A DNA stretch of 49,200 nt from JAQSWP01 sp050185515 (GTDB taxonomy: Bacteria; Pseudomonadota; Alphaproteobacteria; Reyranellales; JAQSWP01). The stretch covers positions 1 through 49,200 of the forward strand of contig JBFWZG010000003.1 in the NCBI GenBank assembly GCA_050185515.1. The letters run 5' to 3'. Numbering within the stretch: the first letter of the stretch is position 1; the number at the start of each line of letters is the position of its first letter. Positions 40,778 to 49,200 of this stretch are shown here, piece after piece. The notes beneath the pieces are model-generated. The model ran no database searches. It saw only the letters and a list, made by a program, of their open reading frames with translations, and had not been told where the DNA came from. The translations under genes and the position numbers were made by a program.

Positions 40778-43501
40778 TCAGGCGGCATCGGCCTGCGGCT
40801 CGTTCTTCTTCTTGTCCGACTTGCCTTCAGGCGAGGCTGGCGTCCTGGCCTTCTTTGACGATTTCGGCTTGGACGCCTCCGCCTTCTTGCCCTTGCCGGT
40901 CCCGCCGTCGTCGGGGCCGTCGCCCTGCGGTTTCGCTTTCTTCGTCGTCGCGGCCTTGGCCTTCGGCGCAGCCTTTTTCTTTGCCTTGGTCTTCGCCCCC
41001 GTCTTGGCGGCGCGCGCCGCCAGCAGCGGCAGCGCCTGCTCGAGCGTGATCGCCATCGGTTCGATCTCGCCCGGCACCGTGGCGTTGACCTTGCCGTGCT
41101 TCACGTAGTGGCCGTAGCGTCCGCTGTAGAGCTCCACCGGGCCGCCGCCGTCGGGATGCTCGCCCAGCACCTTGAGCGGCGCGGCGCGGCCGCGGCCGGG
41201 CTTAGCCTCGGCGATCAACGTCACGGCGCGATTGAGGCCAATGGTCAGCACGTCGTCGTCGGCTGGCAGCGACTTATAGGTGCTGCCGTGCTTGACGTAG
41301 GGCCCGAAGCGGCCGAGCCCGGCGGTGATCATCTGGCCCGATTCTGGATGCAGGCCGACGTCGCGCGGCAGGCCGAGCAGTCCGAGCGCCTGCTCCAGCG
41401 TCACCTCAAGCGGCGACATCTGCTTGGGCAGCGACACGCGCTTGGGTTTCTCTTTTTCCTTCGCCTCGCCGAGCTGCACGTAATTGCCGTACGGGCCCTT
41501 GCGCACCGTCACCATCAGGCCGGTGGCCGGATCGAGCCCCAGTTCGCGCGGCTGGTCGAGCGAGGCCTCGCCTTCGTCGCCGGACGGCACCGCAAGCGGC
41601 TTGGTGAAGCGGCATTCCGGATAGTTGGAGCAGCCGATGAAGGCGCCGAAGCGTCCGAGCTTGAGGCCCAGCCGGCCGCCCTCGCAATTCGGGCACTTGC
41701 GCGGATCGCGCCCGTTCGGGCTGTCGGGGAAGAAATGCGGACCGAGATCGGCATCGAGCTTGTCGAGCACTTCCTTGACGCGCAGATCCTTGGTCTCGTC
41801 GACGGCATGCGAGAAGGCGCTCCAGAACTCGCGCAGCACCTGGCGCCAGTCTATGCGGCCGCCGGAAATGTCGTCGAGCTGCTCCTCCAGCCGCGCCGTG
41901 AAGTCGTATTCGACGTAACGCTTGAAATAGCTGTCGAGGAACGCCGTGACGATGCGGCCGCGATCCTCGGGAATGAAGCGCTTGCGATCGAGCCGCACGT
42001 AGTTGCGGGCCTGCAGCACCTCGATGATGCTGGCATAGGTCGACGGCCGCCCGATGCCGAGCTCCTCCATCTTCTTGACCAGGCTGGCCTCCGAGTAGCG
42101 CGGCGGCGGCTCGGTGAAATGCTGCTCCGGCCGCGTCTGCTTGCGCGTCAGGTTCTCGCCGGTAGCGACGTCGGGCAGGATCTTCTCCTCGCCGTCTTCC
42201 TTGTCCTCGTCCTTGCCCTCCTCGTAGAGCACGAGGAAGCCCTTTTCCCTGACCACCGAGCCGGTGGCGCGCAGCTGCACGTTGCGGTCGGCCGAGGCGA
42301 TGTCGACCGTCACCTGGTCGAGCACGGCGCTTTCCATCTGGCTGGCGACGGTGCGCTTCCAGATCAGCTCGTAGAGGCGCAGCTGGTCGCGATCGAGATA
42401 GCGCGCGACGTCGTCGGGCGTGCGGAACAGGTCGGTCGGCCGGATGCACTCATGCGCTTCCTGCGCGTTCTTGGCCTTGCTCGAATAGAAGCGCGGCTTC
42501 TCCGGCAGCAATTCCTTGCCGTAGCGGCTTTCGATCAGGCGGCGGGTCTGCGACAGGCCTTCGGGCGCCATCTGCACGCCATCGGTACGCATATAGGTGA
42601 TGAGGCCCACCGTCTCGCCGCCGATGCTGACGCCTTCGTAGAGGCGCTGGGCGGTGCGCATGGTCTGGCCGGCGCCGAAACCCAGCCGGCGCGAGGCGTC
42701 CTGCTGCAGGGTCGAGGTGATGAAGGGCGGCGGCGGGTTGCGCCGCACTTGTTTGCGGTCGACCGCGGCGACGGAGAAGACGCGATGCTCGATCTGTTCG
42801 ACCGCGGCCAGCGCCTTGGTCTCGCTGTCGAGGTCGAACTTGTCGAGACGCTGGCCATTGAGATGCGTCAGCCGCGCCGTCAGGTTCTGGTTGCGGGCGT
42901 TGAGGAAGTCGACCTCGACCGACCAGTACTCCTGCGAGCGGAAAACCTCGATCTCGGCCTCGCGCTCGCAGATCAGTCGCAGCGCCACCGACTGCACGCG
43001 CCCGGCCGATCGCGAGCCCGGCAGCTTGCGCCACAGCACGGGGGAAAGCGTGAAGCCGACCAGATAGTCGAGCGCGCGGCGGGCGCGATAGGCGTCGATC
43101 AGCGGATCGTCGAGATCGCGCGGATGCTCCAGCGCTTCGGTGACGGCGCGCTTGGTGATGGCGTTGAAGACGATGCGCTTGACGTCGACGCCCTTCAGCG
43201 CGCCCTTGTCCTTGAGAATGTCGTGGACGTGCCAGGAGATCGCCTCGCCCTCGCGGTCGGGGTCGGTCGCCAGATAGAGGTGCTTGGCGCCCTTGACGGC
43301 GCGGGCGATGTCGTTGAGCCGCTTCTCGGCCTTGGCGTCGACCGACCAGCTCATGGCGAAATCGTCGTCGGGACGCACCGAGCCGTCCTTGGGCGGCAGA
43401 TCGCGCACATGGCCGAAACTGGCCAGCACGGTGTAGCCGGGCCCCAGGTATTTCTCGATGGTTTTCGCCTTGGCCGGCGATTCGACGACGATTACGTCCA
43501 T
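40778..43501 (-). CDS. topA: DNA topoisomerase I
   Basis: This 907-residue type IA topoisomerase has a TOPRIM domain (VIVVESPAKAKTI, ATDPDREGEAISWHV), the active-site Tyr in GLITYMRTDGVQM at about 310, SAGRVQSVALRLICERE, and a C-terminal zinc ribbon (KCPNCEGG then IGCSNYPECRF) with two degenerate repeats (LGRFGPYVKHGS, SGRYGHYVKHGK). The last 80 residues are a Lys/Ala-rich tail. It relaxes negative supercoils. It precedes rnr and follows dprA, an order I recall in other Alphaproteobacteria. Confidence 0.98.
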   Translation of the reverse strand: MDVIVVESPAKAKTIEKYLGPGYTVLASFGHVRDLPPKDGSVRPDDDFAMSWSVDAKAEKRLNDIARAVKGAKHLYLATDPDREGEAISWHVHDILKDKGALKGVDVKRIVFNAITKRAVTEALEHPRDLDDPLIDAYRARRALDYLVGFTLSPVLWRKLPGSRSAGRVQSVALRLICEREAEIEVFRSQEYWSVEVDFLNARNQNLTARLTHLNGQRLDKFDLDSETKALAAVEQIEHRVFSVAAVDRKQVRRNPPPPFITSTLQQDASRRLGFGAGQTMRTAQRLYEGVSIGGETVGLITYMRTDGVQMAPEGLSQTRRLIESRYGKELLPEKPRFYSSKAKNAQEAHECIRPTDLFRTPDDVARYLDRDQLRLYELIWKRTVASQMESAVLDQVTVDIASADRNVQLRATGSVVREKGFLVLYEEGKDEDKEDGEEKILPDVATGENLTRKQTRPEQHFTEPPPRYSEASLVKKMEELGIGRPSTYASIIEVLQARNYVRLDRKRFIPEDRGRIVTAFLDSYFKRYVEYDFTARLEEQLDDISGGRIDWRQVLREFWSAFSHAVDETKDLRVKEVLDKLDADLGPHFFPDSPNGRDPRKCPNCEGGRLGLKLGRFGAFIGCSNYPECRFTKPLAVPSGDEGEASLDQPRELGLDPATGLMVTVRKGPYGNYVQLGEAKEKEKPKRVSLPKQMSPLEVTLEQALGLLGLPRDVGLHPESGQMITAGLGRFGPYVKHGSTYKSLPADDDVLTIGLNRAVTLIAEAKPGRGRAAPLKVLGEHPDGGGPVELYSGRYGHYVKHGKVNATVPGEIEPMAITLEQALPLLAARAAKTGAKTKAKKKAAPKAKAATTKKAKPQGDGPDDGGTGKGKKAEASKPKSSKKARTPASPEGKSDKKKNEPQADAA

Positions 43502-43577
43502 TGGCCTGCCCGTCTTCCGACCCTGCGCCGGTGGTTGCTGTGCGCTTCCAAGGCCCGACCGGCCCGGCGGCGGACGC

Positions 43578-44720
43578 CTAGGCGATCAGGGAAACGGCAT
43601 TGCCCGGATGCCGTTCCAGCCGGCCTGCAAGCTCGAGTTCGAGCAGCACCCCGGCCACAATGGAGGGCGACGTTTGGCACTGTCGGACAATTTCGTCAAC
43701 CGGCGTCGGCCCCGAGGACAGCAGATCGACGATCCCTGCCCCAGCCTCATCCATCTGAATTTCCTCAGCAAAATCATGTTTTTCCGGAACGGTTTTCACC
43801 GCTCTGCTGAGACGGGGCGGCGCCACCCGGTGCAGTGGCATATTTGCAACGATATCGTCAGAGCACTCGACCAGCCAGGCACCGTCGCGGATCAGACCAT
43901 TGCTGCCGCGACAGCGCTGCTCGAGCGGCGAGCCAGGCACGGCGAAGACCTCCCGCCCCTGATCGGCGGCCAGCCGAGCGGTGATCAGCGATCCGGATCT
44001 GGCTGCCGCTTCGACGACGACAACGCCCTGCGACAGGCCGGAGACGATGCGGTTGCGTCGCGGGAAATGCCGCGCGGTCGGCGCCGTGCCAAGCGCCGTC
44101 TCCGCCACCACGGCGCCGCCTGCCGCGATGATATCGGCGAACAGCCGCTCGTTCTCGCGCGGATAGATATGGTCGAGCCCGCCGGCCATCACGGCGACCG
44201 TGCCCCCGCCCTGGGGCCCGGCGGCCAGCGCACCGGCATGAGCCGCCGTGTCGATGCCGCGCGCCAGGCCGGAGACGACGGCATAGCCTTGGCCCGCCAA
44301 GTCGCGCGCGAAGCCTTCCGCGATCTGCCGGCCAGCCAGAGATGCATTGCGCGCGCCGACAATGGCGATGCAGTCGCGCGCCAGTATTTCCGCGTTGCCC
44401 AAAAGCGACAGCACGGCCGGCGCGTCGGCCAGCGCGTCGAGGGCCGGCGGATACAAGGACTCGCCTCGCACCAACAACCGGCCCCCCATCCCGCCAAGGG
44501 CGGCCAATTCCCTTTCGGCCACGCCAGCCGGTGCGACCGCCACCTTGGCCTGCGCCCGCGCCGCAAGTTCCGGCAGCGCTTCAAGCGCGCGTGACGGCAG
44601 ACCGAAGCGGCTGATCAGCCGGCCGTAGAGGATCGGTCCGATGCCTTTGCCGCGCGCCAGCCGCAAAGCAGCGACTTGCTCGCACGTGTCGAAATCCGAG
44701 GATAAACCGGCCTTGCGCAT
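43578..44720 (-). CDS. dprA: DNA-processing protein DprA
   Basis: This 380-residue protein has an N-terminal helical region (RLISRFGLPSRALEALPELA), the Rossmann-like DprA core (AIVGARNASLAGRQIAEGFA, SGLARGIDTAAHAGALAAG, FPRRNRIVSGLSQGVVVVEA, SGSLITARLAADQGREVFAV) and a C-terminal winged helix (GPTPVDEIVRQCQTSPSIVA). DprA loads RecA onto incoming single-stranded DNA during natural transformation. It lies between plsY and topA, 76 bp before the latter. Confidence 0.97.
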   Translation of the reverse strand: MRKAGLSSDFDTCEQVAALRLARGKGIGPILYGRLISRFGLPSRALEALPELAARAQAKVAVAPAGVAERELAALGGMGGRLLVRGESLYPPALDALADAPAVLSLLGNAEILARDCIAIVGARNASLAGRQIAEGFARDLAGQGYAVVSGLARGIDTAAHAGALAAGPQGGGTVAVMAGGLDHIYPRENERLFADIIAAGGAVVAETALGTAPTARHFPRRNRIVSGLSQGVVVVEAAARSGSLITARLAADQGREVFAVPGSPLEQRCRGSNGLIRDGAWLVECSDDIVANMPLHRVAPPRLSRAVKTVPEKHDFAEEIQMDEAGAGIVDLLSSGPTPVDEIVRQCQTSPSIVAGVLLELELAGRLERHPGNAVSLIA

Positions 44721-44776
44721 GGCCGGATGATAGTTGTATTTATTTTGTTCTCAACAAACCAGAGGTTGCAAACCGA

Positions 44777-45427
44777 TCAGGGCTTCTTGCCCTGTCCGAT
44801 TTTGGGCTCGGTGCCCTTCAACAGCCGGTCGATGTTCTCGTGATGCTTGGCGAAGACCAGCACGGCGATCAGCGACAGCAGGATCGCCACCGGAAGCGTG
44901 GACCAGCGCCAGTCGGGCAGAGCGTAGGCGAATATCCAGGCGCACAGCGTCGCTACCGCGACCGACAGCAGCGCCGCCAGCGAGGAAATGCGGAACAGGA
45001 ACGCCGCCGCCAGCCAGGTCAGGCAGGCGATGATGCCCAGCGGAAGCTTCACGGCCAGCAGCACGCCGAGCGTCGTGGCCATGCCCTTGCCGCCCTTGAA
45101 GCGCAGCCACACCGGAAAGAGATGGCCGAGCAGCGCGCCGAAACCGGCGAACAGCGAGGCGGCGACGCCGAACAGCAGCCAGAACGCCAGCACCGCCACC
45201 GCGCCCTTGCCGCCATCCAGCAACACGGTCGCCGCCGCTAGGCCCTTGCGGCCGGTGCGCAGCACATTGGTGGCCCCGATATTGCCCGAACCGATGGAGC
45301 GGATATCCCCTAGTCCGGCCATCCGGGTCAGCACGAGGCCAAACGGGATCGATCCCAGAAGATAGCCGCCAACCAGGGCGATGGCGAAGAGCGGCCAGGC
45401 GGTGCTCAGCGACACGCCCTCGATCAT
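44777..45427 (-). CDS. plsY: Acyl-phosphate:glycerol-3-phosphate acyltransferase PlsY
   Basis: This 216-residue integral membrane enzyme has loop motifs GGYLLGSIPFG, GSGNIGATNVLRTGRKGLAA, LLDGGKGAVAV and RFKGGKGMATTLGVLL, the three conserved cytoplasmic motifs of PlsY. It makes lysophosphatidic acid from acyl-phosphate in the first membrane step of phospholipid synthesis. The C-terminus is cytoplasmic and basic. It begins 3 bp after the pyrC stop, so it belongs to the pyrB-pyrC-plsY unit. Confidence 0.97.
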   Translation of the reverse strand: MIEGVSLSTAWPLFAIALVGGYLLGSIPFGLVLTRMAGLGDIRSIGSGNIGATNVLRTGRKGLAAATVLLDGGKGAVAVLAFWLLFGVAASLFAGFGALLGHLFPVWLRFKGGKGMATTLGVLLAVKLPLGIIACLTWLAAAFLFRISSLAALLSVAVATLCAWIFAYALPDWRWSTLPVAILLSLIAVLVFAKHHENIDRLLKGTEPKIGQGKKP

Positions 45428-45430
45428 AAT

Positions 45431-46765
45431 TCAACCCAACAGTTGCGCCGGCGCCGCCGCATCGGCATGCAGCACCCGGCCGGCGACCAAAGTCGCCAGC
45501 ACCTGGCCCTGCACCGGGCGTTCGTCGAACGGCGAGTTCTTGCACTTGCTGCGGAAGGTGGCGACCTCGATGCGCCGCGGCCGGTCCGGATCGAACAGCA
45601 CGAGATCGGCAGGCGCGCCCTTCTCCAGCCGGCCGCCGGGCAGCTTCATCAGCCTGGCCGGCGCCAGCGCCAGGCGCTGGAACAGCGTCGGCAGGGTCAT
45701 GAACCTGTTGTGCACGAGCTCCAGCGACAGCGGCAGCAGCGTCTCCAGGCCGACGATGCCGGGCAATGCCTGGGCGAAGGGCTGGCGTTTGCTGTCCTGA
45801 TCCTGCGGCCAGTGATCGGAAGCGATGACGTCGATAGTGCCGTCGCGCAGCCCCTCGACGATGGCGCGGCGGTCCGTCTCCGAGCGCAGCGGCGGCATCA
45901 GCTTGGCGAAGGTGCGGTATTCGCCGACCGAGGTCTCGTTCAGGCAGAAATAGGGCGGCGCCGTATCGCAGGTCACGCGCAGACCCTTCTTCTTGGCGCG
46001 GCGAATGATGTCGACCGATTCGGCGCTCGAGATATGGGCGGCGTGGTAGCGGCCGCCGGTAAGCTCCACCAGCCGCATGTCGCGTTCGAGCATGATTGCC
46101 TCGGCCTCGACCGGAATGCCCGGCAGGCCGAGCCTTGTGGCGATCTCGCCTTCGTTCATGGCGCCGGTGGACAGCGCCGGCTCCAGCGGATGCTGCACGA
46201 TCAGCGCATCGAAGGTGCGCGCATAGGATAGAGCGCGCCGCATGGTGATGGCATTGGCCAGCGCCCTGGTGCCGTCGGTGAAGGCGACCGCCCCGGCCTC
46301 GCTCAGCATGCCGAATTCGCAGAGTTCCTTGCCCTCGAGCCCCATGGTGGCGGCGCCGTAGCAATGGATGTTGACCTTCTTGACCTGCCGGGCGCGGCGC
46401 TGGATGAACTCCACCAACGCGGCATCGTCGATTACCGGATCCGTGTCGGGCAGCAGCACCATGGTGGTGACGCCCCCGGCCAGCGCGCCCTGCGCCGCCG
46501 TCTCGATGGTCTCCTTGTGCTCCTCGCCCGGCTCGCAGGCATGCACCCTGATATCGACCAGCCCGGGCGCCAGGCAGGCGCCGCCGCAGTCGACGGCGCG
46601 CAGATCGGCCGGCGCGCCGGCGGAGAACAGGCCGGGGCCGAGATCGGCGATCTTACCGTCGCGGATCAGCAGCGCGCCTTTCGTTTCGGCATTGCTCGCC
46701 GGATCTATCAGCCGCACGTTGGTCAGCGCCATCGGCTCCAGCGGCGCGCGATCGTCGCGGCTCAT
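45431..46765 (-). CDS. pyrC: Dihydroorotase-family protein (non-canonical PyrC)
   Basis: This 444-residue amidohydrolase-fold protein overlaps the pyrB stop (ATGA). Most dihydroorotase landmarks are present (EPGEEHKETIETAAQGALAG, PDTDPVIDD, RLGLPGIPVEAEAIMLERDM, YHAAHISSAES, SDHWPQDQDSKRQPF, GIVGLETLL). The metal-binding DxHxHxxEPG motif reads DIRVHACEPG: the first His is Arg, and the substrate-binding Arg before EPG is Cys. Such non-canonical proteins are frequent in alphaproteobacterial pyrBC pairs and recall the inactive PyrC' partner of ATCase in Pseudomonas. It may be structural, with the catalytic dihydroorotase elsewhere. Confidence 0.88.
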   Translation of the reverse strand: MSRDDRAPLEPMALTNVRLIDPASNAETKGALLIRDGKIADLGPGLFSAGAPADLRAVDCGGACLAPGLVDIRVHACEPGEEHKETIETAAQGALAGGVTTMVLLPDTDPVIDDAALVEFIQRRARQVKKVNIHCYGAATMGLEGKELCEFGMLSEAGAVAFTDGTRALANAITMRRALSYARTFDALIVQHPLEPALSTGAMNEGEIATRLGLPGIPVEAEAIMLERDMRLVELTGGRYHAAHISSAESVDIIRRAKKKGLRVTCDTAPPYFCLNETSVGEYRTFAKLMPPLRSETDRRAIVEGLRDGTIDVIASDHWPQDQDSKRQPFAQALPGIVGLETLLPLSLELVHNRFMTLPTLFQRLALAPARLMKLPGGRLEKGAPADLVLFDPDRPRRIEVATFRSKCKNSPFDERPVQGQVLATLVAGRVLHADAAAPAQLLG

Positions 46766-47745
46766 GCCCCACCGCCATTGGGCGGCGCGCCCGCCGTCTC
46801 GTTGCGCCGATGGCCGACCAGCACCTGCAGACAGGCCATGCGGACGGCGACGCCCATTTCGACCTGTTCGTGGATGACGCTGCGGCCGATATCGTCGGCG
46901 ACTTCCGAATCGATTTCGACGCCGCGATTCATCGGGCCCGGATGCATGATCAGAGCGTCCGGCTTGGCATTGCTCAGCTTCTCGTTGTCGAGGCCGAAGA
47001 AGCGGAAGTATTCGGGAATCGAGGGCACGTAGGAACCGTGCATGCGTTCGGTCTGCAGCCGCAGCATCATGACGATGTCGACGTCGGCAAGGCCCTTGCG
47101 CATGTCGTGGAACACCTCGACGCCCAGCCGGTCGATCTCGGCCGGCATCAGGGTCGGCGGCCCGATCACGCGCACGCGCGCGCCCATGGTGTTGAGCAGA
47201 TGGATGTTCGAGCGCGCCACCCGGCTGTGCAGTATGTCGCCGCAGATCGCCACCAGCAGGCCCTGCAGCCGGCCGCGACGGCGGCGGATGGTCAGCGCGT
47301 CGAGCAGCGCCTGGGTCGGATGCTCGTGGCTGCCGTCGCCGCCGTTGATGACGGCGCAGTTGACCTTTTCCGACAGCAACTGCACGGCGCCCGATTCGGG
47401 ATGGCGCACCACCAGCAGGTCGGGATGCATGGCGTTCAGGGTCATCGCCGTGTCGAGCAGGGTCTCGCCCTTCTTCACCGACGAGACCGAGGTCTGCATG
47501 TTGATGACGTCGCCACCCAAGCGCTTGCCAGCCAGCTCGAAGCTGGTGCGCGTGCGGGTCGAATTCTCGAAGAACAGGTTGATGATGGTGCGCCCGCGCA
47601 GCAGCGACTGCTTCTTGTCGATCTGCCTGTTCTGCTCGATGTAGGTCTCGGAAAGATCGAGCAGCGCCGAGATCGTCTCGGGCGAAAGGCCCTCGATGCC
47701 GAGCAGGTGGCGCAGCTGGATCGAGGAGGCGGGCGACGCGGTCAT
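46762..47745 (-). CDS. pyrB: Aspartate carbamoyltransferase catalytic subunit
   Basis: This 327-residue ATCase has the carbamoyl-phosphate motif FFENSTRTRTSFELAGKRLG at about 55, SVKKGETLLDTAMTLNAM, GDGSHEHPTQALLDALT and VMMLRLQTERM. It catalyses carbamoyl phosphate plus aspartate to carbamoyl aspartate, the committed step of pyrimidine synthesis. It overlaps pyrC by 4 bp, and the two probably form a complex. No PyrI regulatory subunit is nearby. Confidence 0.97.
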   Translation of the reverse strand: MTASPASSIQLRHLLGIEGLSPETISALLDLSETYIEQNRQIDKKQSLLRGRTIINLFFENSTRTRTSFELAGKRLGGDVINMQTSVSSVKKGETLLDTAMTLNAMHPDLLVVRHPESGAVQLLSEKVNCAVINGGDGSHEHPTQALLDALTIRRRRGRLQGLLVAICGDILHSRVARSNIHLLNTMGARVRVIGPPTLMPAEIDRLGVEVFHDMRKGLADVDIVMMLRLQTERMHGSYVPSIPEYFRFFGLDNEKLSNAKPDALIMHPGPMNRGVEIDSEVADDIGRSVIHEQVEMGVAVRMACLQVLVGHRRNETAGAPPNGGGA

Positions 47746-47842
47746 TAAAGGCCGCTAATAACCATGAGCGTGCCACCCGCGCAAGAGGCGAGGCTGGGGA
47801 TAGGCGGACGATCAGATGGGCGCCGCCCCGGCAGCGATCGCG

Positions 47843-49200
47843 TCAGTCCAACGGCCAGATCGGCCGCTGCACCCGCTTGAACTCGAAACTGCCGAAATCG
47901 GTGGCGATGCAGCCCGGCCCGCCGACATACAGCACTTCCTTCGCCAGCGGGGCGTAGGCGGCATGGAAATGCTGGCTCGACTTGACGACCACGACCTTCT
48001 TTTGCGTCGGATCGATCCCCAGATTGGTGAACATGTCGGCGCCGAAGGCCTGGGTGCGGGCGACGTTGATCACGATATCGACGTCCCGGGCACGAGGGTG
48101 CTCGATGCGGATCGCCGCCGCATCGCCCATCATCGCCACCGTCTGGCCGAAGGTCTGGCGGCAATCCTCGACCAGTTTCAACACCCTGATCTTGACGTCG
48201 AGCGGATCGCCGGAGACCGGTCCGGTCTTGCCGCCCAGCCGCAGATCGAGCGTCGCCCCCTCGCCGGCCTCCTGGCAGAACCGCACCGCCACCGGATCCC
48301 ATAGCGGGCCGAGCGCCACATTGGAGATGCCGCGCTCCAGAATGGCGCGCAGAATGAAGGTCGAATCCGACGGCGATCCGCCGCCGGCATTGTCGGCGGT
48401 ATCGGCGATGACGATCGGCCCGGCCGGTGCGGCTACCGCCCGGTCGAGCGCCTGCTCGATGGTCAGGTATTCCGGCGCCGTCGTACCGCGCAAGGCGATC
48501 AGCTCCTCGCCGATCTGCCGCGCCAGCCGGTCGGCCTTTTCCTGGTCGTTGTCGGTGATGACGAGGACGCGTGTGCCCATGTCCGGGACGTCGCCCCAGG
48601 GAAAGCCGTGCGCGATGGAAATCGACAACACGCCGTCCTTGCCCTCCATCGCCTTCAGCCGGTCGACGAAATCGCGCATCGGCTGGCGTGGCGTGTGATA
48701 GATGCCGAACATGCGGCAGTCGAACGACGCCTTGGTCGGCCTGATGTTGCGCTGCGCCGTTTCGGCGCACAGATCGACCACCTCGTAGGCGCGCTCGATC
48801 GGATCGACATGCGGGTACTCCTTGAATGCCACCATGACGTCGGCGTGCTTCATCATTGCCTCGGTCAGATGGCAATGCGGGTCGAGCTCAGCGCCAATCA
48901 CGGCGTCGGGACCGACCATTTCCCGCACCCGGGCCAGCAGATCGCCCTCGCAATCGTCGTAGCCGTCGGCAACCATGGCGCCATGCAGGCCGAGCACCAC
49001 CATGTCGACCGGCAGCGCCCGCTTCAGATCGCCGAGCAGTTCATCGCGCAGGGACTCGTAGGTCGCCCTGGTTGTCACCCCGCCCGGCACGGCGAAGGCG
49101 CACAGGCCCTCGCTGAGCTGCCAGTTGCGCTCCCTGGCCCGCTGGCGCGCCACCCAGAGAGGTGCCGTGAAAAGCATCGGCTTGTCGGGATGCTCGCCGG
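47843..49200 (-). CDS. M81-family metallopeptidase, MlrC-like (5' end outside window)
   Basis: The frame is open to the right edge (codons upstream of the ATG at 49177 continue in frame, reading GEHPDKP), so the true start lies beyond the window. At least 450 residues contain VLGLHGAMVADGYDDCEGDL, GAELDPHCHLTEAMM, AHGFPWGDVPDMGTRVLVIT and ADTADNAGGGSPSDSTFILR, the conserved blocks of the M81/MlrC (microcystinase C) family. MlrC degrades linearised microcystin peptides; most homologues have unknown substrates and are often clustered with peptide or amino-acid transporters. It is 97 bp upstream of pyrB and co-oriented. Confidence 0.92.
   Translation of the reverse strand, partial: GEHPDKPMLFTAPLWVARQRARERNWQLSEGLCAFAVPGGVTTRATYESLRDELLGDLKRALPVDMVVLGLHGAMVADGYDDCEGDLLARVREMVGPDAVIGAELDPHCHLTEAMMKHADVMVAFKEYPHVDPIERAYEVVDLCAETAQRNIRPTKASFDCRMFGIYHTPRQPMRDFVDRLKAMEGKDGVLSISIAHGFPWGDVPDMGTRVLVITDNDQEKADRLARQIGEELIALRGTTAPEYLTIEQALDRAVAAPAGPIVIADTADNAGGGSPSDSTFILRAILERGISNVALGPLWDPVAVRFCQEAGEGATLDLRLGGKTGPVSGDPLDVKIRVLKLVEDCRQTFGQTVAMMGDAAAIRIEHPRARDVDIVINVARTQAFGADMFTNLGIDPTQKKVVVVKSSQHFHAAYAPLAKEVLYVGGPGCIATDFGSFEFKRVQRPIWPLD

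Noticed and set aside
1..49200. CRISPR arrays, rRNA genes or insertion sequences
   Set aside because: No regularly spaced repeats, rRNA-like blocks or transposase frames with terminal inverted repeats were seen in the window.

Overview
The window is a GC-rich alphaproteobacterial chromosome segment. The diagnostic evidence is a PhyR-type response regulator, which has a sigma-like N-terminus and a receiver C-terminus and is confined to Alphaproteobacteria, next to an EcfG-type sigma factor and many GGAAC-N16/17-cGTT promoters. The housekeeping gene order (pyrB-pyrC-plsY-dprA-topA-rnr, gatC-gatA-gatB, ruvX) also fits, perhaps Rhodospirillales or Hyphomicrobiales. I cannot name a species.

Region 1 (1-11160) is an accessory island. 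It opens with the tail of a serine-type recombinase and a small HTH partner gene. A tightly packed defence-like operon follows: WYL-domain regulator, large SNF2-type helicase, DUF4391 protein, type III Mod methyltransferase, type III Res helicase-nuclease. It ends in a decayed stretch directly abutting the 3' end of a tRNA-Ser(GCT) gene, a typical island boundary. The regulator plus SNF2 helicase plus DUF4391 plus Mod/Res arrangement is the best candidate here for an undescribed or under-described defence system. The middle of mod is conspicuously A/T-rich compared with its flanks, suggesting exchange of the specificity module.

Region 2 (11400-22350) is a general stress response (GSR) cluster: phyR, two histidine kinases of the HWE/HisKA_2 type, two ECF sigma factors, a short anti-sigma protein with a NepR-like tail, dps, csbD-like, PRC-barrel, DUF1328, DUF883-like and holin-like (YqjE-like) genes and other small proteins. 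Ten matches or near matches to the GSR promoter motif precede nearly every effector gene and ecfG itself, so the local circuit can be read from sequence: kinase to PhyR to anti-sigma release to EcfG to effectors. A 100-N scaffold gap at 17154-17253 is flanked by two identical 127-bp copies of the start of ecfG and is almost certainly an assembly artefact.

Region 3 (22350-29900) holds metabolic and detoxification genes: ketopantoate-reductase family, enoyl-CoA hydratase and SDR genes around a perfect 16-bp palindrome (TetR-like operator), a murein endopeptidase, a HAD phosphatase, two tandem Nu-class-like GSTs, a transglutaminase-like protein and a DJ-1/PfpI protein.

Region 4 (29893-49200) is core: the gatCAB amidotransferase operon with a secreted protein of unknown function between gatA and gatB, ruvX and an AEC transporter, a lipoprotein-like S41 protease, DUF983, rnr, topA, dprA, plsY, a non-canonical pyrC, pyrB, and an M81 (MlrC-like) peptidase gene that runs off the right edge.
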